A stretch of 46,772 nucleotides of DNA from Alphaproteobacteria bacterium (GTDB lineage: Bacteria; Pseudomonadota; Alphaproteobacteria; Micropepsales; Micropepsaceae): positions 1 through 46,772 of the forward strand of contig JAHFQC010000033.1 in NCBI GenBank assembly GCA_023259375.1, in the 5' to 3' direction. The notes beneath the pieces were generated by a model. It was not told the origin of the DNA and ran no database searches. It saw only the letters and a program-made list of their open reading frames with translations. The stretch's first letter is position 1; each line of letters begins with the position of its first letter. The position numbers were made by a program, and so were the translations under genes. This document shows, one piece after another, positions 27,880 through 35,040 of the stretch.

Positions 27880-28691
27880 ACGGCTGCTCCCGCCGCGTTG
27901 CCGCCCGAGCGGAATTCGGCGCCGATGCGCGCGATCAACGACAAGGCCAGCCGGCCTTTGAGCGTCAGCGGCACGACGGCATCGTAGGTATCGGCAAAAC
28001 GGCCGCCGAACGACTGCTTGAAATGGGCGATGTTCATCTGCTCGCGGTCTTCGGTGCCGCGATAGACGCCGCCGAAATCATAGGTCTTCACGCCTTCCGC
28101 CTTGAAGCGGAGCATGTCCTGCCAATGGTGCAGGCGATGGGCGCGTCCCACCATGTTGTTCCATGTCGAGTCGCGCGACGGGTCCATATCCGAAATCGTC
28201 GTGTGCAGACGCATCCGTTCGGACGTGCGGACGTAGGCGTGCCACGACAGGATTTGGCCATCGGTGCTGCGGCTGACCGTGAGTTCGAACCGCTCCCGCG
28301 CGACGAGATCGCGGATCTGCCCAATGCCGAGCGCGCCCGCGTTGCTCTTGCGCCGCCACAATTTCCAATAAGCTTCGAGGAAGGTGTTCCAGATGTCTTC
28401 GCTGAGCGGCATGACCGACGCCACCGTGACGCCTTCGCGCGTGGACTGCCGCAAGGCCTTGCGCGTGTGTGTACTGACGGCCGCTTGGAGTTCGTCTTCG
28501 GATTGCGTGAGGTCGATCAGGATCGTCGGCCGGTACTCGTTGGCAACGCCGGGATAAGCGTCGGGCAAGTCGCACAGTTTCAACACGTCCGCTCGCGGCA
28601 GCGATGCGGGCACGGCGAAATACGCTACTTCTGTCCGCACCAAGCGGCGCCAGATGCGCCATGCAAGCGACGTGGGTGGTACGAAAGACAT
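27876..28691 (-). CDS. GNAT/FemAB-like acetyltransferase (BcsL/CelD type)
   Basis: 271 residues. The layout resembles the Acetyltransf_6 (BcsL/FemAB-like) group used in polysaccharide and peptidoglycan modification: RPTILIDLTQSEDELQAAVSTHTRKALRQSTREGVTV, then FLEAYWKLWRRKSNAGALG, then GQILSWHAYVRTSERMRLHTTISDM and YDFGGVYRGTEDREQMNIAHFKQSFGGRF. The ATG at 28691 is used; a TTG two codons upstream is possible. Translationally coupled to the deacetylase gene downstream and 114 bp after the lipid-kinase-like gene upstream. The acceptor substrate is unknown. Confidence 0.8.
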   Translation of the reverse strand: MSFVPPTSLAWRIWRRLVRTEVAYFAVPASLPRADVLKLCDLPDAYPGVANEYRPTILIDLTQSEDELQAAVSTHTRKALRQSTREGVTVASVMPLSEDIWNTFLEAYWKLWRRKSNAGALGIGQIRDLVARERFELTVSRSTDGQILSWHAYVRTSERMRLHTTISDMDPSRDSTWNNMVGRAHRLHHWQDMLRFKAEGVKTYDFGGVYRGTEDREQMNIAHFKQSFGGRFADTYDAVVPLTLKGRLALSLIARIGAEFRSGGNAAGAAV

Positions 28692-28805
28692 GTCCAACGA
28701 GCCGGGTTTTCGCTCTCCAATCTACGCGTGCGGGTGGTAATGGATGGTTAAGGAGAGGGCTGCTGTCGGTTAACCGCGCGTGCCGGGAGGGGCACATTCC
28801 TGTGA

Positions 28806-29732
28806 CTACCAGCGCACGTTCAAGGCGCGCGGCAGGATTTCGAACGTCGCGGGCAGTCGGCCGACGCATTGGCCGTCGGTTTCGACCAGAACGGGACGGC
28901 CGTGGGTGTCGGCCACCGGCGCGGCGACGACTTTGCGACCCCGCACCACGCGCACATTGGGATTGCCGATGTGTTCGCCGGTGTAGATCAGCTTCATGTC
29001 CTTGATCATCCCGAAGCCGGCGTCGATGACGACGACGTCGAACTGGCCGTCGTCCGGCTCGGCGTCGGGAGCGACGTGCATGCCGTCGCCGAAAATGCGC
29101 CCGTTGGCGACCGCCACCGTCGAGACGTTGAGGATCTCGTCGATGGCGTCCTCGACGATCAGGCGCACCGCGCGGCTGCGGTAGCGCAACAAGGCCAGCA
29201 TGCTATGGGCTCCGAACGCAAAGCTCGGGCCGAAGCGGCGCAAGACGTGCGAACGGTTTACGGAATCGACGATCAGTCCGGACAGACCGAACGAGGCGAC
29301 GTTCGCGAAATAGCGCATCCGCGGTATGCCGTCCCGCGAAAGGAAGCGCACCCGGCCGACATCGATCGAGCGGATGTGCGCCTTGCGCAAATGGGCGACG
29401 GCATCATCGTCGTGCACATCGCGATTGCGGCCGAAGGTTTTCTCGAAATCGCCGCCGACCGGTGCCAGCACGGCATCCGGCGACACCGCGCCATCGGCAT
29501 CGAAGAAGCCGTTAATGGCTTCGCTGATCGTGCCGCCGCCGCCGACCGTGACGATTTCCGAATGGCCTTCCTTTAACGCAGCGGCAACAAGCTCGGTGAT
29601 CTCGCCGCGCCGTCGCGCGAACGCGACTGACATGTAGGGATAGACGGCCGCCAGCGCCGGTTCGAGCGTGCGCCAGTTGCGGCGCCCATTGCCGCCGGAA
29701 GACCGCGGATCGACGATAACGAAGGCACTCAT
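28806..29732 (-). CDS. Diacylglycerol-kinase-like protein with altered GGDGT motif
   Basis: 308 residues with the fold of the DAGK/sphingosine-kinase catalytic domain. The frame starts at MSAFVIVDPRSSGG (ATG at 29732); the N-xx-GG opening is present as DPRSSGGNG. The nucleotide-binding motif, normally GGDGT, reads GGGGT at residues 64-68 (Asp replaced by Gly66), and the usual GTGND segment is changed to PVGGDFEKTFG. The rest follows the family: YFANVASFGLSGLIVDSVN, VAVANGRIFGDGMHVAPDAEPDDGQFDVVVID and LVETDGQCVGRLPATFEILPRAL. It may phosphorylate an undefined lipid or have lost activity. It is the first gene of a unit with the acetyltransferase and the deacetylase. Confidence 0.85.
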   Translation of the reverse strand: MSAFVIVDPRSSGGNGRRNWRTLEPALAAVYPYMSVAFARRRGEITELVAAALKEGHSEIVTVGGGGTISEAINGFFDADGAVSPDAVLAPVGGDFEKTFGRNRDVHDDDAVAHLRKAHIRSIDVGRVRFLSRDGIPRMRYFANVASFGLSGLIVDSVNRSHVLRRFGPSFAFGAHSMLALLRYRSRAVRLIVEDAIDEILNVSTVAVANGRIFGDGMHVAPDAEPDDGQFDVVVIDAGFGMIKDMKLIYTGEHIGNPNVRVVRGRKVVAAPVADTHGRPVLVETDGQCVGRLPATFEILPRALNVRW

Positions 29733-29862
29733 GCAAAGCGAAGGCTCGTTTCGCTGCGATCTCTTGTCAAGCACGACGTCGCCATCGACACTCACCCTGA
29801 CGTGCTTTCTGAAATGCAGCAGCCGGTTTCCGGCCAAAAGCGTGGTAAGCCGCGGAGATTTG

Positions 29863-30759
29863 ATGACGCGATTTCATGTCAACGGCGTGGAGATCGACGC
29901 CGATATCACCGGTCCGGCGGACGGCATTCCTCTTCTGATGATCCATGGCTTCGGCCAGCAGTCGATTTCCTGGAGCGACGACTGGACCGGCGGCTTTACC
30001 CGCGCCGGATTCAAGGTGATCACGTACGATCATCGCGACACCGGCCTGTCGCAGAAGTGGGATGGCGTGCTGCCGGATTTCGCGGCGATCACACGGGCGA
30101 TGCGGGAAGGGCGCAAGCCTGAAGTGCCGTACACGCTGTCGGATCTGGCGGACGATGCCGCGCGTCTGCTCGATGCGCTCGGAATAGACAGCGCACACAT
30201 CCTCGGTGCGTCGATGGGCGGGAAGATCGCCCAGCTCGTGGCACTCGATCATCGTGCCAAGGTGCGCTCGCTGACCGCGATTTTCTCGACCACCGGCGAC
30301 CGGGATTTGCCGCCGTCGACCCGCGAGGCGCAGGTCGCGCTGCTGTCACGGCCGGAAGGTTCGGATCGCGCCGCGGTGATCGCGCATGTGCTGTCGAGCC
30401 GGCGCGCCTATGCCTCGACCGGCTTCGCCAGCGACGAGGCGAAATCCGCCGCGCACATCGGCGAGTGCTATGACCGCATGTATTATCCGGAAGGGTCGCT
30501 GCGGCACTGGGCGGCGCTTCTGGCTTCGCCGCCGCGCGGCGAGCGGCTCAAGAGTCTCGATGTTCCGGCACTGGTCCTGCACGGCAGTGCCGATACGCTG
30601 ATTCCGCCCGAACACGGCCGGCGGCTGGCGGCGCGCATCCCCGGCGCGCTCTATCACGAGATCCCAGGCTGGGGGCACGACATGCCGCCGTCCCTGATTC
30701 CGCGTCTGCACGATCTGATCGTGCCGTTCCTGAAAGACGTGGAGGGGGCCCGAAAATGA
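29863..30759 (+). CDS. Alpha/beta-hydrolase (class I, GASMGG nucleophile elbow)
   Basis: 298 residues. The ATG at 29863 has GGAG 7 nt upstream; the long open frame before it is unrelated. The oxyanion motif is IHGFGQQS, the nucleophile elbow is LGASMGGKIAQLVALDHRAKV, the acid lies in LHGSADTLIPPEHG and the His in IPGWGHDMPPSL. It resembles pimeloyl-ACP-esterase-like or haloalkane-dehalogenase-like hydrolases without a specific match. It is convergent with rpmG; both share the terminator at 30750-30784. Confidence 0.9.
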   Translation: MTRFHVNGVEIDADITGPADGIPLLMIHGFGQQSISWSDDWTGGFTRAGFKVITYDHRDTGLSQKWDGVLPDFAAITRAMREGRKPEVPYTLSDLADDAARLLDALGIDSAHILGASMGGKIAQLVALDHRAKVRSLTAIFSTTGDRDLPPSTREAQVALLSRPEGSDRAAVIAHVLSSRRAYASTGFASDEAKSAAHIGECYDRMYYPEGSLRHWAALLASPPRGERLKSLDVPALVLHGSADTLIPPEHGRRLAARIPGALYHEIPGWGHDMPPSLIPRLHDLIVPFLKDVEGARK

Positions 30760-30784
30760 AAACGGCCGCCGAGAGGCGACCGTT
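30750..30784. terminator. Bidirectional terminator between a hydrolase gene and rpmG
   Basis: A 10-bp stem AACGGCCGCC / GGCGACCGTT (one G-T pair) with the loop GAGA lies at 30761-30784. The plus strand continues TTTTGC; the minus strand continues CATTTTC after a TTTT. It can end both convergent transcripts. Confidence 0.85.
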
Positions 30785-30823
30785 TTGCTGGCGCTAAAGG
30801 CGCCGAATTCTGAGAAAGGCAGA

Positions 30824-30991
30824 TTACTTGATCTTGCCTTCCTTGAACTGCACGTGCTTGCGCAGGACGGGATCATACTTTTTGACCGAGAACTTCTCGG
30901 TCATGGTGCGGGTGTTCTTCTTCGTCACGTAGAAAAAGCCCGTGCCGCCCTCGCTATTGAGCCGGATTTTTGCCGTTGTCGGCTTCGCCAT
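30824..30991 (-). CDS. rpmG: 50S ribosomal protein L33
   Basis: Large-subunit protein of 55 residues. The translated sequence, [20 protein letters not shown] then [20 protein letters not shown] and [15 protein letters not shown], matches L33 throughout. The ATG at 30991 has GGAG 7 nt upstream. It lacks the CxxC pairs of zinc-binding L33, so it is the zinc-independent form. Terminators stand on both sides (30750-30784 and 31002-31024), so it is monocistronic; the promoter must lie within the short space after the upstream terminator or inside it. Confidence 0.97.
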   Translation of the reverse strand: MAKPTTAKIRLNSEGGTGFFYVTKKNTRTMTEKFSVKKYDPVLRKHVQFKEGKIK

Positions 30992-31001
30992 AGGGATCTC
31001 C

Positions 31002-31024
31002 AAAAGAAAAACGCCCGAAGGGCG
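31002..31024 (-). terminator. Intrinsic terminator immediately before rpmG
   Basis: On the minus strand, a 5-bp stem CGCCC-TTC-GGGCG is followed by TTTTTCTTTT. It ends 10 bp upstream of the rpmG start, so it lies inside the leader of rpmG. It may end the upstream DUF2007 gene, or act as an attenuator in the rpmG leader. Confidence 0.75.
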
Positions 31025-31087
31025 CGTAACCTACTGACAGGACGCTGGAAGTCAAGGCGGCGAGACACAAAAGAACCGGCCTTTCGG

Positions 31088-31636
31088 TCACAGGCAGGGA
31101 AATTGGCCGTAGCAGCCAAAAACCTTGTTAAACCAAACCTGTAGCGTGAGCAACCCGATAACGACTGCAACCATGGCCGTGCCCGCCAGGACCAGTTTGG
31201 CGACTGAAACGGGCCGGTGCGGCGCCCGGTACTCCTTGAAACAGCGTTCGCAGCGGAGAATCCATCCAGTCGGTGGGAAGACGCTGTACGCCAGACGCGA
31301 CAGCAATATCGCCACGACCGCCCGAAGAAACGGCCGCCGTTTGCGGTATTCGGTGCCGCCGCAATAGGGGCAGACGGGATCGTCGAGATCGCCCAGCTCC
31401 TGCCGCAGCATTTCCCGGTATTCGCCGCGGCAGCAGGCGCGTTCGACCTCGCGCGCCAATTCGATCTCGTCCGTAGAGACTTGCACCTTCACGCCGCCGA
31501 GGGCGTTCGATAGCACCCATTTGTTGGCGACATGCATCTCGTGGGAAACGACCGCGAAAATACCTTCCGCCTCCAGCCGTCCGCGGAAGAGATGCGCTTC
31601 ATAAGGTTCGCGAAAAGCCGAAACCGTGACCAGCAC
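31088..31636 (-). CDS. DUF2007-domain membrane protein with zinc ribbon
   Basis: 182 residues. The N-terminus (VTVSAFREPYEAHLFRGRLEAEGIFAVVSHEMHVANKWVLSNALGGVKVQVSTDEIELAREV) is the DUF2007 putative signal-transducing domain. A zinc-ribbon follows, with CPYCGG and, after a hydrophobic segment, CERCFKEY. Two membrane helices are likely (FLRAVVAILLSRLAYSVF and LVLAGTAMVAVVIGLLTLQVWF). The start is a GTG at 31636, with a GGGGGCGCC region upstream; no ATG is available before the conserved part. Cys-Cys pairs and membrane location suggest a sensor or scaffold; the function is not known. Confidence 0.82.
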   Translation of the reverse strand: MLVTVSAFREPYEAHLFRGRLEAEGIFAVVSHEMHVANKWVLSNALGGVKVQVSTDEIELAREVERACCRGEYREMLRQELGDLDDPVCPYCGGTEYRKRRPFLRAVVAILLSRLAYSVFPPTGWILRCERCFKEYRAPHRPVSVAKLVLAGTAMVAVVIGLLTLQVWFNKVFGCYGQFPCL

Positions 31637-31690
31637 GCCGGCGCCCCCGCCACGATGCGGCGCAACTATAGCGGGATTTGGAAGCGATGG

Positions 31691-32206
31691 CTAATTGCAG
31701 CCTTCGGCGGCGGCGATCACCGGCGTCAGGCCGGCGCGAATGCTTTTGACCGTCTTGCCGTTGGTCTCGAAGACGATGCCACGGCTCTTGTCGGGCGTCT
31801 GTACCACGATGGAATGCCAGCTCGGGTCGGCCGGATTGCGCTTGATGACGGCGCCTGGATAGGCCGCCAGCACGTCTTCTTCTTTTGAGCGGAGCGCGAT
31901 GCCCTTATCGGTTTGTGCCGAGGTCTCGACCGTGCCGCTGTCGAAATCGATGTCGATGCGGACGAGCTTCTGCTCTTCCACCATGAAGCGAAGGCCTGCC
32001 GCCTTGAACTGCGGCAGCGCAATCTGCTCGCACGCGTTAGAGGCCGCGGTGTTGTAGGGCTTTTCGTTTTGCAGGACGCGCAGCATGTGTTCGGCCGACA
32101 TGCCGAACTTGAGCGGGCCGTATCCGTCGAGCGAAAGCGCCGGGTCGGCGGCACTGGGACCGGCGAGGAGAAGGGCTGCGAAGAAACACGACAGGGCAGG
32201 TTTCAT
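31691..32206 (-). CDS. Secreted protein, tandem paralogue A
   Basis: 171 residues with a signal peptide MKPALSCFFAALLLAGPSAA. The mature protein opens DGYGPLKFGMSAEHMLRVLQ, a pattern seen in small periplasmic proteins with a G-x-LKFGM-type repeat, and ends VFETNGKTVKSIRAGLTPVIAAAEGCN. Two cysteines (SNACEQ and EGCN) may pair. It shares strong similarity with the neighbouring gene at 32221-32745 (for instance DPSWHSIVVQTPDKSRGIVFETNGKTVKS). The stop of that gene lies 14 bp upstream of this start, so both are likely one transcript. Function unknown. Confidence 0.8.
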   Translation of the reverse strand: MKPALSCFFAALLLAGPSAADPALSLDGYGPLKFGMSAEHMLRVLQNEKPYNTAASNACEQIALPQFKAAGLRFMVEEQKLVRIDIDFDSGTVETSAQTDKGIALRSKEEDVLAAYPGAVIKRNPADPSWHSIVVQTPDKSRGIVFETNGKTVKSIRAGLTPVIAAAEGCN

Positions 32207-32220
32207 AGGTTCCCGTTCGT

Positions 32221-32745
32221 TTAGTTGCAGGCGTCGGCGAATGCGATGGCCGAGTACATGCCGGCCCGCATGCTCTTGACCGTCTTGCCGTCGGTCTCGA
32301 ACACGATGCCTTTCGCATGGTCCGGCGTCTCGACGATGATGGTGTGCCAGCTCGGATCGCCCGGGTTTGGCTTCACGCGCGCACCGGGATAGGCCTTAAT
32401 GACGTCTTCTTCGGTGGAGCCGAGGCCGACGCCGGCATCTGTTTTGATCGTCTGGGGAAGTTCGCTCTTGCTGAAATAGTCGACATTGACGCGGGTCAGA
32501 ATTTTGGATTCGACCATCACGCTGATGCCCAACGGCTCCAGCTTCTTGGTGGTGAGCAGCGAACAGCCGCCGTGTTCGTACTGGTTATAGCCGAGCTTTT
32601 CGCCGATCTGCAGTTCGACCTTTTCGAACGTCATACCGATTTTGAGCTTGCCAAGCCCGTCCGGGCTGAGATCGTTCAGTGAATCGTCGGCCAATGCGGG
32701 TGCTGCCGCGGCCAGAACGATCGAGAGAACCAACGCGTACTTCAT
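32221..32745 (-). CDS. Secreted protein, tandem paralogue B
   Basis: 174 residues with a signal peptide MKYALVLSIVLAAAAPALA. The mature part has LSPDGLGKLKIGMTFEKVELQIG and, as in paralogue A, DPSWHTIIVETPDHAKGIVFETDGKTVKSMRAG, ending FADACN. Its two likely paired cysteines are GGCSLL and DACN. The upstream open frame is basic and does not belong to the gene. The pair is inserted between rnr and the DUF2007 gene and looks like a local duplication. No family name is recognised. Confidence 0.8.
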   Translation of the reverse strand: MKYALVLSIVLAAAAPALADDSLNDLSPDGLGKLKIGMTFEKVELQIGEKLGYNQYEHGGCSLLTTKKLEPLGISVMVESKILTRVNVDYFSKSELPQTIKTDAGVGLGSTEEDVIKAYPGARVKPNPGDPSWHTIIVETPDHAKGIVFETDGKTVKSMRAGMYSAIAFADACN

Positions 32746-32839
32746 CGCCAACTCCCAACATGCGGACGGGCCATATTTATGTGATGCCCCGGCGGAAGTC
32801 CTGTCCGCGGTACTCGTATTTACACGATTTGCGACAATC

Positions 32840-35038
32840 TTACCGCCGCCGTTTGCTGCGGGGACGCACCACCGGTGTGCGGCGGTGCTGACGCGGCGCC
32901 TCGTTCGCTTCGGCAAGATCGAAGCGCAATCCTCCGGTCAGCGGCGCTGCTTCCGCGAGTTTGACGCATAGTGTGTCGCCGAGGGCATAACTGGTGCCGG
33001 TGCGGTCGCCGATGAGGGCGTGACGGCGTTCGTCGTGGCGGAAATACTCCATGCCCAGCATGCGTGCCGGCAGCAATCCTTCGGCGCCGGTATCGGCGAG
33101 CCGCACGAAGAGGCCGAACCGCGTCACACCCGTTACGCGGGCACTGAACGTGGCACCGACGCGGTCTTCCATGAAAGCGGCGACATAACGATCGGTGGAG
33201 TCGCGTTCCGCCGCCATGGCGCGGCGCTCGGTCATCGAGATGTGCTCGGCGGTTTCGGAGAGGCGCACGATTTCCTTGTCGGTCAGTCCGCCATCGCCGA
33301 GTTTCAGGCCGCGGATCAGGGCGCGATGCACCACGAGGTCGGCGTAGCGCCGGATCGGCGAGGTGAAATGTGCGTACTTCGCGAGATGAAGGCCGAAATG
33401 GCCGATATTGGTGTCGTCGTAGATCGCCTGAGCCTGGGTGCGCAGCACGACATCGTTCATGACCAGCTCGTGCGGCCCGCCCTTGGCATTGGCGAGGATG
33501 CGGTTGAACACCGCCGGCTTCATCACCTGACCCTTGGCGAAGCTGACGCCGATGGTGCGCAGGTAGTCCGAGAAGCCGAACAACTTTTCTTTGGAAGGCT
33601 CTTCGTGCACGCGATAAATCAGCGGCGTGCGGGCTTTCTCGAGTGTCTCGGCGGCGGCGACGTTGGCCAGCACCATGAACTCCTCGATGAGCTTCATGGA
33701 TTCCAGCCGTTCCTTGAAGGCGATCGAAGCGATCTTGCCGTCGGCACCGATCTTGATCTGGCGTTCGGGCAGGTCGAGTTCGAGCGGATCGCGGGCGCCG
33801 CGTTCTTTCAGCAGCGTCAGATAGGCCGTCCACACGCCCTTCAGCGCGTTGCGCACCGTTTCCGACATATCGGCATCGGGTTTGCCGTCGAAGGCGCGCT
33901 GTGCCTGGGAATAGGTGAGGCGGGCGGCCGAGCGCATCATGCCTCGCAGGAATTCGTGGCGCTTCTTACGGCCGTTGGCGTCGAACACCATGCGCACGGC
34001 CATGCACGGACGGTCGACGCCTTCCTTCAGCGAGTTGAGATCGGCCGACAGCTTTTCCGGCAGCATCGGCACGACGCGGTCGGGGAAATAGACCGAGTTG
34101 CCGCGCTTATAGGCTTCGCGGTCGAGCGCACTGCCGGGCGTGACGTAATGGGCGACGTCGGCAATCGCCACCATGGTGACGAAACCGCCTTTGTTGGTTG
34201 GGTCGGTATCGGGCGCGGCCCAGACGGCATCGTCGTAGTCGCGGGCATCGTCGGGGTCGATGGTGACCAGCGGGATGTCGCGCAGATCGGTGCGCCCGGC
34301 CATTGCCGCAGGACCGGATGCATTGGCTTGGTCGAGAACTTCTTTGGGGAACTCGGTCGGAATGCCGTGGGCATGGATGGCGATGAGCGAAACCGCCTTG
34401 GGCGCATCCATCGAGCCGATGCGCTCGACCACACGCGCACGCGGGAAGCCGGAGGCGCGGCCGGCGAGGGGCTCGCACACCACCAGCTCGTTGTTCTCGG
34501 CGCCATTGAGGTCGCGCTTGTCGACATTGAATTCGGATTTCGATTTGCGGTCGATCGGCGCGATGCGGGCGAGGCCGCCGTTGATCCGCACCACGCCGAG
34601 GACCTTGTGCGCCGACGCGCCCAGCCGCTTGATGACCTTGGCTTCGAAGGTTTCGCCGACCGGCGTCAGCCGCGCCAGCACGCGTTCGCCGCGGCCGATG
34701 GCTTCCTCGGTCAGGACGATGATCTGCGGCGGTTCTTCGTTGGAATCCCACCGGCTCGGCCGCGCCAGGATTTCGCCATCCGGGTCCTGGCCGACGATAT
34801 CGAGTACCGCGATCTCTGGAATGGTGCCGGGCCGGACATAGCCGCGCTTGCGCGAACCTTTCAGCAGCCCTTCGCCTTCGAGCTGCTTGAGGATCTTCTT
34901 GAGAATAATGCGGTCTGAACCCTTGATGCCGAGCGTCTTCGCCAGATCGCGCTTGGTCGCGCCGGGGTCGGCTACCAACGCATCAAGCACGCGCTGCCTG
35001 TCGATCGACGGCGCGTTCTTGGCGGGTCCGCGTGGCAT
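32840..35038 (-). CDS. rnr: Ribonuclease R
   Basis: 3'-5' exoribonuclease that degrades structured RNA and helps in tmRNA-linked decay. 732 residues. In order: an N-terminal winged helix (RQRVLDALVADPGATKRDLAKTLGIKGSDRIILKKILKQLEGEGLL), cold-shock domains, the RNB catalytic domain with TIDPDDARDYDDAVWAA, VPMLPEKLSADLNSL and TSPIRRYADLVVHRAL, and a C-terminal S1 domain (VGATFSARVTGVTRFGLFVRL). A short basic tail (VVRPRSKRRR) ends it. The ATG at 35038 lies 2 bp after the topA stop, so it is co-transcribed with topA. Confidence 0.96.
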   Translation of the reverse strand: MPRGPAKNAPSIDRQRVLDALVADPGATKRDLAKTLGIKGSDRIILKKILKQLEGEGLLKGSRKRGYVRPGTIPEIAVLDIVGQDPDGEILARPSRWDSNEEPPQIIVLTEEAIGRGERVLARLTPVGETFEAKVIKRLGASAHKVLGVVRINGGLARIAPIDRKSKSEFNVDKRDLNGAENNELVVCEPLAGRASGFPRARVVERIGSMDAPKAVSLIAIHAHGIPTEFPKEVLDQANASGPAAMAGRTDLRDIPLVTIDPDDARDYDDAVWAAPDTDPTNKGGFVTMVAIADVAHYVTPGSALDREAYKRGNSVYFPDRVVPMLPEKLSADLNSLKEGVDRPCMAVRMVFDANGRKKRHEFLRGMMRSAARLTYSQAQRAFDGKPDADMSETVRNALKGVWTAYLTLLKERGARDPLELDLPERQIKIGADGKIASIAFKERLESMKLIEEFMVLANVAAAETLEKARTPLIYRVHEEPSKEKLFGFSDYLRTIGVSFAKGQVMKPAVFNRILANAKGGPHELVMNDVVLRTQAQAIYDDTNIGHFGLHLAKYAHFTSPIRRYADLVVHRALIRGLKLGDGGLTDKEIVRLSETAEHISMTERRAMAAERDSTDRYVAAFMEDRVGATFSARVTGVTRFGLFVRLADTGAEGLLPARMLGMEYFRHDERRHALIGDRTGTSYALGDTLCVKLAEAAPLTGGLRFDLAEANEAPRQHRRTPVVRPRSKRRR

Positions 35039-35040
35039 CT

